From Mallotus nudiflorus (Eukaryota > Streptophyta > Magnoliopsida > Malpighiales > Euphorbiaceae): a stretch of 64,000 nt of DNA. This document shows positions 23,569 to 34,994 of the stretch, one piece after another. Location: NCBI GenBank assembly GCA_947683625.1, contig CANTUR010000285.1, positions 1,054,001-1,118,000 on the forward strand, read 5' to 3'. The position numbers were made by a program, and so were the translations under genes. Below the pieces are notes generated by a model. That model was not told the origin of the DNA. It was given only the letters and a program-made list of their open reading frames with translations, and searched no databases. Position 1 is the first letter of the stretch, and each line of letters opens with the position of its first letter.

Positions 23569-26500
23569 TGTTATGACCCATATTTTTAAATTATTTTATT
23601 TCATATACTGAGATATGCAGTGTTAATAAAATTTGGAAATTTTATTGATTTATTTTCATTATTTGTGATTAATTACTATTATTTTATATTTAATTGAATT
23701 TCCTACGTAAATATATTATTTTTGGTCGTTTAATTTATATGGTTATTTTAACATTATTATTTCTATTAATGTTTTTATCAAATTTTACTATTTATTTTGT
23801 TATTAAATTATTTTATTATTGGTATTGTTATTTTATGTATTATATTTATATATTATAATTAGGGTTTGTATTTATTATTTCATGTGTTTGTGTATATTAT
23901 AATGTATGTGTGTGATTATTTGTGTTATATATATATATATATATAAGATATTTTTATTTTGTGTGGTGTAGATTTAATGCTATATTTATAATATTATAAT
24001 ATAAAGTTTTATTAAATTATATTATATAGTTTTATTATTAAAATATACATATATACATAAACATACAAACCAACAAACAACACAAATGCACACACTGTAC
24101 ATCACCTCTTCCCCGTTGTCACCGTCCCAACCATCACTGGCAGAATGCCTCTCTGGCGTCCAGCAGCCACTACTACTTCCTGTTGCCTTTCACCACCCTC
24201 CTCCTTTTTCCCCAACGCTGGCAGCAAGCTTGTCAAAGTTAGAGGCTGAAACTTCACTTTTCTAGCCAACTCCCTTTTCAGCCACCATTTCTTGAGCTTC
24301 CAGTGTCTATCAACTCTCCAAACACCGATGAGTACTAATTTAGCTTCAGTTTGAGCTCAAATGTCCATTTCTTGAGTTTTCTTGAATTTTAGTTTTTGAG
24401 CTTTAGGGTTTTCGATTTTTTTAAGTTTGATCTTGATGATTCACACAAACTTCCTTTACAAAAGATGATCTTGGTAGCTTAATCTACATGTCTATATTTT
24501 TGTTTGAATTTTTAGAATTTATTTTACTTTTTGTGAATTTTTGAATATTTTATTATTATTATTTAATTAATTTTTGTAAATTAATTTATTTAATTATAAA
24601 ATTTGTTGATTTAGTGTTTTTATGGGTTATTATTAATTTTAGTGTTGAGATAATAATTTTTGTGATTTTTATGTAATTTTTATAAATATTTTTAGTTTAT
24701 GTTAATATTAGAAAATTAGGTTAAAGTTGGGTTTTTGTTGAAATTATTGTTTAATAATGTGTTTTAGTTGATATTAGTAATATATATGTTAAGAAAATAA
24801 TTTTTATGTATTTATATAATTTTTTAGAATTTTTGAGTAATATTAGTATATTATGTGTATTTTTGTATTATAGGGTTAAATATGTAATTTTGTTAAGATT
24901 ATAGTTAAATATTATGTTTTAGTTGGTTTTATAATTATTTAAGGTACTAAAATGATTTTTACAAATTATTTACTATTTTTAACCAATTGATACTAATTTT
25001 CGAAAATTGTTTTCAAATAATATATTATGTATTATTTTAGTAATAAAATGGATTTTTAGTAATTTTTAATATGCATTTAGGCTGTTTTAGTTATTTGAAT
25101 ATATAAAGTGAATTTTTATTAATTTATATTAAATTATCGAGAAAATTGGATTTTTAATAATATTATATTATTATTTCGGGATTTGTACGTAATTATTGAG
25201 AACATAATTATTTTTGGTGTTTTAATATTAAATATGCTATATTTTGATATTTTGAGGATATTTATGGCATTTATTGATTTTTAGTATATTTATTATATTA
25301 TCTGGATTTTTGGTGAATTGTGGACCTCGGTTAGGGAAATTGGGCAGTTCGAGATCCCAATCGAGAGTTATGTGAATTCTGTGATTCGAAGTGTATTTTC
25401 TTGCAAGATTGTCTCTACTTTTTAGTAGAGATATGTCTATTTTACAGAGGAGGTTTTGCCAAATTTTTGATAGATTTCTCGTGAAACATGACGTCGGGTC
25501 AATTCAGTGTCATTATGTGCTTTGTCATTTTAGACCGAGTCTCTATCAAACTTAAGTTAGATTTATCTTGATTTTTATTTTTATTTTATTTATTTAGTTG
25601 CACCAAGACCAAGGTCTAATAGATCGGACCCGATAGACCAGTCTCGAGGAGCGCAAACTTGTGAGTTGTTATTTTAAATGTACATTGCATTTAGGATGCA
25701 TGTTTTAGCACATATTCATGTTTTAATTGTATTTATTCATAAATTGTTTAATTAAAGTGTTTAGTATACTTTAGGTATATTTTTAGTATATTTTTGATAT
25801 GCTTCTAAATAAATGCATGTTTTTTTTTATTGATTTAAACTTAACATATTTTTAGTATATTGTTGGTTTATATTCGGTATCTTTTATGATTTATTTTTAA
25901 TTTATTTGATATATATATATACTCGAAATATACTTATTTTATTTTAAGTATATTTTTTGTATATTTATGGTTTATTTTGTTATAACGGATGACATTATGC
26001 ATTATTTATTTTCTCATATGAATGTTTTATTTTAAATGAAGGATTTTGTTAGAACATGCTACCTAGTGGGCAACATTAGGACTGTGTACATATCGGTGCG
26101 ATAGATTTAGAGTTGAGTGAGAATTAATTGTGGTGATTTTGATTTGATTGGGAATGATATGATTGATTTGATTGAGATGTGATGTGATTAATAGTGTGAT
26201 TGCTGGAGCTCGGTTGACCAAGTGTCTTGTGGCCAATCACACTGACAGTCAGACTGTTGGAGCTCGGTTGACTTAGTGTCTCAGGGCCAGTCTATTGTCC
26301 ATATGGAATAAGTGAATTTATTTGGAATTGATTGAGCCTATATGGCTAGAGTGATGTTATTGTTGATCAAGGTTGTGATTAAATAGGGTTCTATTTGATC
26401 TTTCATAAAAGTATGATTTTTCTGTATTATTATATAAGTGATTTTAAGCATCTGTGTGAATTACCTGTATATATATTTATTATATACAAATTTTTGATTG

Positions 26501-26971
26501 CATTTGACATATAGGAGATGCATGTATATATATTATAACAATTTACTCAGTGAGGTCTGACTCCCCTCAGTTGATATTTTTACAGGAGAGTCTTCTTCTT
26601 CAGACCTCAGCAGTAGACCCATCCGCTGGATTTCTTCTGCCTCGACTCTTTTATGTAAATTATCTACTTAATTTTTATATTGTACTCTAGAAAACTGCAG
26701 TAGTCATAACTTGTATCAGTAGTGAGTTGTATTTTATATTTACTGTATGTGATTTTAATTAAGAGGCCTTTCTCTGAATATTATATTAAATATTTTGTTA
26801 TTATGATATGATAGTTCATTTTTATTACTTTAATTTGAGATTTTAATTATGATGCATATTTATTTACTTTAATTATTGCATGCTTATCTTTTAAGGCTTA
26901 CTATGGATTTTAGATTCGAAAGAATTCCTGTTCCCTAGCGCAGGTCATGGCCCCTGGTTTGGGTTATGACA
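23569..26971 (+). mobile_element. solo LTR, family B, copy 1 (3403 bp)
   Basis: It starts TGTTATGACCC and ends GGGTTATGACA. The flanks are a perfect 5-bp duplication, CATTG at 23564-23568 and 26972-26976. The hAT transposase continues on the far side. It shares blocks with the inverted copy at 47409-50522: both ends, the 'CTCAGTGAGGTCTGA' block, a pair of 'GAGCTCGGTTGA' repeats (26201, 26257), and the segment around 25440-25500. No coding domain; an unusually long LTR. Confidence 0.92.
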
Positions 26972-29900
26972 CATTGCCACTGTTGACCCACCTTAGCAAC
27001 CAATGGTGGAAGTAGATAAGTAGCCTAAAGTTCTTGTGAAAAAGAAGAAAGGATACTAAGCCCTGTTCTAAGGCATGAGAGCATTTTAAGAAAATTAAGG
27101 ATGAGACGGGCAGAGTTGTGGAAGCTAAGTGTCTTTATTGCTCTAAAAAAAATTTATGTGATTCCAAAAAGCATGGCACTTCTATTATAAATCACATGTT
27201 AACTTGTATGAAAAACCCTCACCTAAAAGAAAATAGGCAACCACTTTTAACTTTTCAATCTTTTATTAATCTGTCTAATAATGTTAGTGTGCCTGGTACT
27301 TGGAAATTTGATTAGAATGATATTAGGAATGCATTGACTAAATTCATTATTATTGATGAGTTACCTTTTAAGTTTATGTAAGGTGATGATTTTAAAAGGT
27401 TCATGGCAATTGTATGTCCTAGATTTAAAATTCCATCTAGATGGACCATCAATTAGGATTGCTATTCTCATTTTATTGATGAGAGGTCTAAACTGAAACT
27501 ATTTTTTAAAGAACATTGTTAAAGAGTTGGCCTTACAGCTGAATCTTGGACTTCCATTTAGAGAATAAACTACATATGCATAATGGCACACTTAATTAAT
27601 GATGAGTGGAAGCTTTATAAGAAAATTATATCTTTTGTCCCTGTCACATCTCATAAGGGGGAGTACATTGCTAAAGCAATTGAGTCATGTTTATTAAAGT
27701 GAAGGCTAAAACATGTTTTTTCAATTACACTTGACAATGCTTCTATAAATGACACTGCTGTGAGTTTTTTGAAAAAGAAACTTTTCAATTGGGCGACAAG
27801 TTCAGTGAGATGCAAATATGTGCACATGAGATGTATTAAAAATATTTTAAACCTTATTGTTAATGAGGAGCTTAAAGAGTCCAACATTTCTATTAAGAGG
27901 GTAAGGGAGGCAGTTAAATGGATTAGAAATTCACCCTCTAGGTTGAACAAATTCAAAGAATTCTTTAAGTTAACTGGCATTGAAAATAAGACTGCTTTAT
28001 GTCTAAATGCACCAACAAGATGAAACTCTACTTATTTAATGCTACACTTTGTTTATTTATGTGAAAACATTTTTGAAAAATTTAATGAATGTGAATAAGC
28101 GTTTATAGCTTATCTTAGTGATGAAGTTCCTAATTGTCTTGATTGGATTACTATTTAATAACTTATTGCATTTCTAAGAGTTCTTTATGAAATAACCCTC
28201 TAGATTTCTAGTTCCTTATATGTCACTTCCAACACTCTCTTCTCTAAAATATGTGATCTGTTATGTGTTTTGAATGAATGGATCAACTATGATGATGCAT
28301 ATAAAAGGTTAATGGGTTTATTAATGACAAGTAAATTAGATAAGTAATAGGGTGATCCAGAAAAAATGAGTCCATTAATCTTTATTGCTAATATGTTGGA
28401 CCCTAGAGATAAGCTAGAATTTATGAAGTTTTCATTGGCAAAAATATATGGTTAATTAGTTAGTAGGTGCTTATTTTTTATTATGAAATTTGTTGTGTAT
28501 GAATTGTTTGATGACTATGTTGCACTTTATACACCTGTTACTCCTATTGATTCTCTTCTCAAAGTAGCACCTTATCTGCTTTCATTGAGACTCTAGTTGC
28601 TGCTTTTTGTACATCAAAGGTGTCTTTATTAAAAGCTTAATTTAAGAAGAAAAAATTGGAATTTGGAATAGGTGGAAGTAAGCAGTCTGAATTGCATATT
28701 TATTTGAGTGAGTCAACTTTGGAGGATAAGGGGCCTTTTGATTTATGTCGGTGGTGGAAGCTTAATGCAAATAGGTTCCTGATTCTTTCTAGATTGGCTC
28801 ATGATGTTTTAGTTATACCTATCTCCACAGTTGCATCAAAATCTACATTTAGTACTGGTGGTAGGGTCCTTGATGTGTTTAGGAGTTTTTTGACTCCTAA
28901 AATTATAAAATCTTTGATTTACACATAAGATTGGCTGATGAAGCCTAATAAGCTAATCAACATTGAGGAGATAATAGAAGATTTAGATAATATGGAAAAG
29001 GGTTTTAATAATCAATTATTGAATAGTTTTGTTGTATTTTTTCATTTTCTTTTGACTTCTAGCTGCTTACTATTTACTCTACTTCTTTTGATTTTATGTA
29101 CAGATTTACCTTAAGTAGGCATTAGACCTACTATGGTATCATTAAGTTCCAAATAATTCTAACTATACTTGGTAGTGGTAGTTGTTGCTTACTTACTTTA
29201 AAAAAGTGAATTCAAAAGTGTAACAGCTATTGTCCTTGCATTTTGCTGACCTTTTTTAATAATTATACTAAACATTTCATTTTAATTTGCATATGAACTT
29301 GTTAATAATTAACTGCTGGATTCTTTGGTCTACATTTTTTGACTCAATAACTGTGGCCACTACTTAGTGTGCCTAAATTTGGATGTGTTGCAATTTAGTT
29401 TGCAATAATTTAGTATAATGCTGACATATTTATTTTATGTTTGTTGGCCATTGTTGAGTTTTTGTGCTTGCGATACACAACTTTAGTGTGCCTATGGTGT
29501 TGTTGCAATGCTTGATGCTTAGGGTTGTGATGATGCTTCTACCTTTCTTTATGATTATAATAGAATGCTTGCCTCTATTTCTTTTGTTACTTTCTTTTTA
29601 TTATTACAAAAAATAAGGCTGTATTTTTTTCTATGAATACAAAACTTAGTATCTAAGCCCTTTAACTTTTGAATGTGTATATGGTTGTGCATTTTTTTAC
29701 TAAACTAGCTTGTCATTATTGTTATTCTTTGAGGTTGTGATGATGCTTCCACTAATGTGGTTGAGTTATTAAGAATGTTTTAGCCTGTGTTTCTTTGGTG
29801 ACAAATTATTTGTTGCTTGAAATATTCATTGGCTTTCATTTTTATATGACTTGAAAACATTATAATCTGAGCTCCTCTTATTATGTTCATATTTACATTT

Positions 29901-30739
29901 TCTTATTATTAATTATATTACTTGTATTGATTATATCTACTACATTTTTTAATTAATGTGCAGGACTTGTTCATATTTTTTGCATAGAATGACTGGTTCT
30001 ATTATTTTTTTGTTGAAGCAGTCAAATATTAGGGCCTCAACACAACTCAATTTGGATTTTTTTGTAGTTTAATTGAGTTATTTTGTAAATTTAGATAGCA
30101 AAATCAAAATATGTAATTAGTTAATTTTTTGAATTGACATGAGGTATTCTTTTTGTATTTAAATGCATATATATACATATGCATATAGTAGTTACATAAT
30201 AAGAAAGAATATTTTAAAAGAATAAGAAAGAATACTATAAATGAATAGTGCATTTATAATTTTAATTTTGTTCCTTATAAATGAATATGAAATGCTTATG
30301 TGGATTCAAATTATTTGGCCTATCATATTTGGGCCCACTTCGGTTTGTCGACTCAAAATAATAGAAAAAAATTTATCTTCTAAATCAAGGAATTTTTAAT
30401 CCCTTTCGATTCAGTTCAGTTCGGCTATCATCTTCCACTTACCTTATTTGATCAGAATTTGGTCAGTTCCATATGATTCGATTCGACTTGACTTGCCTGA
30501 TGCACATCCTTAAATGTATATAGGACTGAGACTTAAATTTCATATCCAAAAGTGCTAGTGATATGCCTTGCCCATAAATTACGAACACTATAAATGAAGA
30601 ATGTGGACTTCATTACTCTTATAAGACTAATTCCTTTTGTCACTTAGTTAAAATTTGAAAAACCTTTTTTTTGTCTCTATAGTTGAAGTCTAAGAAGCAC
30701 TTATAATAATGTTGAATAATTGAACATATTAATCAAAAT

Positions 30740-31988
30740 TGTAATTCCACAAGTGCCAGGGGGTGAATTGGCTTTTTAACCAATATGTGTAATTTTTGTT
30801 TTTCACCCAAGAGCAACTAAAACAGAGTAAGAGCTGACTTAAATAAAGGATAAGAGCAACAAAAACACACCAAGAATTTATAGAGGTTTAGCCCTCAAAG
30901 CCTACTTCTCAACTACTTATTGAGTGTTTTAATCCACTATTAATCTACTTGTAGGTGTAGATTAAACCCTTACAAGCTTAACCAAGCTACTAAAGTGTTT
31001 TCCCAAGGATCACACTCAACCTAAGTATTTTAATCAAGGCTCACACTCTAACCTAATTTACTAAGAATAAACCTTTTAGCTTATAAGTATTTGAAACCCT
31101 AACCCAACTCACTCAAATCCACAATTGAGCTATTGAATGAAGAAATAAAACACTTTATCAACCCACACTCAAGAACACTCTTAAGATAAATAAGATTATG
31201 AGAATTAAAGATGAAAGCTTGGGTGGTTGGAAAATTGAATTCAAGATTAATTACTTAAGATTGCTCTAAATATGTTTGCTCAACTTCATTAATTTTCTCC
31301 AGCTGAAATTTGACTTGTATTTATATCCTCATTGAGAGAAATAGCTATTGGATGATCATTTAATGCAAATAGAGCCATTTAAAATTTTGCAGTAAAAGAG
31401 CTCTGCATGCATGTCATGATCATGACAAAATCGTTATGATTATAATTTTGGAGGTACCAAGAAGAGATTTGATTTTTGCACTTTCACGATTATAACTATG
31501 GTGGTGATGATGGTCATGACAACTCTCTAACAATTTTTGGATTTTTTCGTTATGATCATGATAAAGTCATCATGATCATAACACTGATGGTGATGATGGT
31601 TGAGACAACTCTTGGAAACTTTTTAAATTTTGTAATTTGGAACTTCATAATTTTACTTGAAAATTTTTTCTAATGATTAGGATTTGCTTATGACCACTTA
31701 TAATGAAAATTCCCATCGAATTTGGTCAATTATGACTTTAGATCTTGATAAAAATTCGACCTTCCATTTTATCATTGTTTCACGATCATGATGAGTTCGT
31801 CATGACTCATGACAAGAAACTACATACTTGAAAAATAAACATATTGACCTTTCATTGCTTAAGTCTAAACTTGAATTTTGCAATATTAATTAACCTGAAT
31901 ATAAACACTTAAAACATGGATTAAATATAATTTTACTTAATTATTTGTGACCATAAAAAAAGATTATTTTACCCCTCAAGGTTCAACA
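30740..31988 (-). repeat. 3' LTR of the minus-strand SIRE-type element
   Basis: 1249 bp, homologous along its length to 42111-43391. The block at about 31410-31810 holds many near-palindromic ATGATCATGA-like motifs. In element orientation the LTR starts TGTTGAACC after the purine tract. Confidence 0.92.
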
Positions 31989-32002
31989 ATCTCCCCCTTT
32001 TT
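31989..32002 (-). promoter_or_regulatory. polypurine tract of the minus-strand SIRE-type element
   Basis: In minus reading, AAAAAGGGGGAGAT lies directly before the LTR start. A second tract of the same type, AAAGGGGGAGAAAT, lies upstream at about 32929-32943, so this element carries at least two. Confidence 0.85.
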
Positions 32003-33100
32003 GATAATAATAAATAATTATGAAAAATTAGGCTAAAATTGGAAGAAAATACTCCTCCATAAAATAAGCCTAAAACTAGACTAGAAAAAATTCATTAAAC
32101 AAGTCCATTTTGCATATTTGAGCAACAAAGCAATGAATTAATAGTTGAACTATATAAATAGAAAATTATCATGATCAAGCATTTTTAGTCTCAACTTATG
32201 ACAGTTTAGAGAAAACAATCATTCGAGACAAATATATCAAAAGATTAAAGACATATTTAGATCATGGTTTCAGAGTCATAATCATGAGTAAAAATTTTAA
32301 CCTATGACAGGAGCATAGCTCCGATGGTGACACAGTCATAATTATGGTCGTATTTTGAAAAGCATATTCTGTGATTTTGATAGCCATAAAACAAGCATAA
32401 CCAAAAGTATTTTTGATAATCCAACAAACACTGCCAACACACATATAATGACCAAACCAAGTCAATATCTAGAAAATAACAATTTGGGACAGCAGCATGG
32501 TTACAACCATGACCAAAAACAAATCATGCATCAATATTTTTATAATAGACATTTCATAGCAATAAAAATTTTGACATTATACTTCGTAATAATAATATAA
32601 AAAATACAGCATAGATAACCAAAAAAGTTATCCATGACAAAGTTAGCACACTATAATTAACAAGAAAATTTCCACCAAGGTAATGCCCAACCAATTTTAC
32701 ACTTAAGCAATCTATATAAAATAGCACTATAAAGTCAAGCATAAAAAAAATTCAACCAATATCCACAACTTTGATCATCAATTAACAATAACAAAAAAAA
32801 TATCAAATTTCCACTGATAATGTTTTCATTTAAAATAAACAACATAATCCAATATTTCCAATAATATAAACCAAAATCATATAATCAGTCACGACACAAT
32901 GCCAAAAATAGTGAGCCTAATTTTGCTTATTTCTCCCCCTTTGTTACTGTCAAAGAGAGCTAAGAAAGGGGGGAAAGAACACTATACATAGTAGGCAACA
33001 AACTAAAATATGTCCTAAACAATGATAAGCATCAAACATAGCAAGTTCTAAATAAAAGAGTTAAAAGGACTAAACTAAAAGAAGTTCTTAAAAAAAGATT
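32003..33100 (-). other. 3' non-coding region of the SIRE-type element
   Basis: AT-rich, with a second GGGGGAGAAAT purine tract at about 32929-32943 and scattered near-palindromic TCATAATCATGA-like motifs around 32270-32350. No coding sequence is recognised; the short frames here lack family resemblance. Confidence 0.6.
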
Positions 33101-33239
33101 AGGGAGAAGCAGGAAGCTAATCTCTTAAATATGCCATATCAGTTGTAATGGTGTCAAGTTTGATATCAATAACCCCAAGCTGATATTCAAGGGCAATGAT
33201 GGAGGTCTGAACAATAACAAATTAGTGATCTAAGTGCAC

Positions 33240-34260
33240 TTAAAGCTGATTTAGTAGAGATTAGAAGGGAATGCTCAGAGTAGTTTCTTCATCCACTGCA
33301 AGGATCTGAACTCTAGACCGTTTCTTTAAAGTGAATGGCACTTCATCTTCAACTTGTCTGCTTGAATGGCAATATATAAGGTCTATTTTGATCATCGTCT
33401 AGCAGCTTCAAATACCTTACGATGAGAGTTATATAGCCACCAACATGAATTTTTCCAGATTTTACAATGGCTATGCTCCATAATTGCTCTGCAAAGAGTT
33501 TTTTTAGGCCTACATCTTTTCCTTTCTTTCCACACTAAATCATAAAAAGTTCAAGCTTTTGAACATTACTGTGGCTTTCTTCTTTAGCCAGTACAAAATA
33601 GGAGATGAACCGGTGCAAATATTTATGCACAAATGAGGTTAGGCTAGAGTCTCTGGTAATTTGGGGCAGAAATTTACTTTCACCTGTTAATTCCTTCTAA
33701 GCCGTGTGTTTATTGAAACAACAGTTCATCCTTATAGGCATAATGACCTAAGGTTGGTAGTTTGAGTGCCTCTCATAGTTAGTCAAGGGTAAAGATTTTA
33801 GCTTCATCATCTAGGGTAAAGGATAGGGTGTAATCTTTTCTTAATTCTAGAGTTAATAGGAACTCTAGGGTAAAGGTAGGGGAGGTGCATTTATGGAGTT
33901 TAACGAATTTAGAGAGTTTTGGATTTATGAGAAGCTCTCTCATTTCATTTGAACAACCCAATTCATGCAAACACTCCTAATTGAACATACGGGTTGAATG
34001 AATATGATGAGTTTTGAGGATTTTGTACTTGTCCTTCTGCTATTTGGTTTAAAGTGTAGAAAACACGAGATCATGTGGGCCCTTTTTTTGACAATCTTCA
34101 TTTTGGTTCCCTTTCTTATTAGCTGAAGGAGGTTGGATATAGTGATAGATTCATGTGATGACAAGGAGGGGATCGATTCAAGTGGGGATAAAGAGAGAGA
34201 GAAAAGGAAATTGATTAAATTTAGGACCACAAAGGATGAGAAAGTGATAGGGATATGAGA
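33240..34260 (-). pseudogene. extra reading frame of the SIRE-type element, related to plant retroelement ORF1/Transposase_32-like domains
   Basis: Same strand as pol, between RNase H and the 3' purine tract, where SIRE elements carry an additional (env-like) frame. Two overlapping frames at 34230-33779 contain MRELLINPKLSKFVKLH, then TLEFLLTLE, TLSFTLDDEAKIFTLD and, past a stop, EALKLPTLG. This order (TLEFL-STL, a beta-type FRL-like segment, then EALGLP) resembles the plant-specific domain of Athila ORF1 and Transposase_32 proteins, as I recall it. Stops and shifts split it and I see no membrane-fusion features. The function of this frame is unknown. The start is not certain. A roughly 65-bp tandem repeat lies between it and pol (34577-34704). 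Confidence 0.55.
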
Positions 34261-34994
34261 TTAGGGTAAAATCAAGAGGAATAAAGATAAGGAGTTAGGG
34301 TAAAAAGAAATTAGGTCAAAAAGGAGGAGAAGGGTGGTGGTGCTGAAGGAAGAGGATAAATAATTAGGGTAAGGAGAATGATACTTTAAATACCCTTCCT
34401 TATTAAGCTTATACACGTCATGAGTTATGATAAGAGAATCATGATCATGATGGAAGTTTTTTACAAAATAGTTAAAACAAATTTTTATTAGAACGATGAC
34501 ATCAAAGATTATGATTATAACAATGTTGATCATAATTGAATTTTGTTATGGAAAAATCAAAGGTATAGATTAATATGAACACTATAAAAGAATACATTGA
34601 TGGTTGATATCAAATGTGGACAAATCATTTAATTAATAAGAACACTATAAAAAAAATGCATTAATGGTTGGTATCAAATGTGTATAAATCATTTGATAGA
34701 TTTTGATAAATATGAGAATTTTATTGAAGTTAAACAAAATTTAGGAGACAAGGAATGAATTTACTAAAAAATAAGAGCTCTCACTGTCAGTGACAATAGT
34801 GACATAATAATAGCTTAAATTTAGAATTTTCAACAATCAAACTCTTAGAACTTTGGTTGAACCTTTTCAAGCATATTTAGGACTAATTCAATTTTGCACA
34901 AAAAAAATATAGAACATATCAAATTGATCACTCAAGGTTCAATCAATTAATCATAATGCCACAAACAACCATGTATCATAAAGTATTGCCATTT

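Larger units (their letters stand above)
18366..29000 (+). pseudogene. hAT transposase (RICESLEEPER/DAYSLEEPER-like), interrupted and decayed
   Basis: This gene would have cut and pasted hAT elements. The likely start is MDIAARSGSG at 18366. The N-terminal coding part is interrupted at 18405 and again at 23569, and resumes at 26977. A BED-type zinc finger follows at about 27120-27210 (AKCLYCSKKN, then HMLTC). The RNase H-like core includes TLDNASIND at about 27730, where a catalytic Asp is expected. The C-terminal dimerisation domain at 28745-28930 has WWKLNANRF, PISTVASKSTFS and a LTPKIIKSLI segment. Stops include a Trp-to-TGA just before EHFKKIKD and another at about 28021, with several frameshifts. 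It is inactive by both insertion and mutation. Confidence 0.85.
16905..30513 (+). mobile_element. hAT DNA transposon, 13.6 kb with two nested insertions
   Basis: The left end TAGGGCTGTGCAT (16905) and the reverse complement of the right end, TAAGGATGTGCAT (30512), match at 11 of 13 positions. The subterminal regions are rich in CGGTT/AACCG-like motifs, as usual in hAT. Flanks ATGTAAAA (16897-16904) and ATGTATAT (30514-30521) agree at 6 of 8 positions, a plausible old 8-bp duplication. Removing the copia element and solo LTR leaves about 5.1 kb, normal for an autonomous plant hAT. It encodes a broken transposase. Confidence 0.82.

Noticed and set aside
23569..26971. Host gene or long non-coding RNA gene in the 3.4-kb AT-rich block
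   Set aside because: TG...CA ends, a perfect CATTG duplication and homology to 47409-50522 make it a solo LTR.
31476..31673. Frames rich in His, Asp and Gly (for example MHFHDYNYGGDDGHDN) that look like a metal-binding peptide
   Set aside because: They are translations of the repeated ATGATCAT-like LTR motifs.
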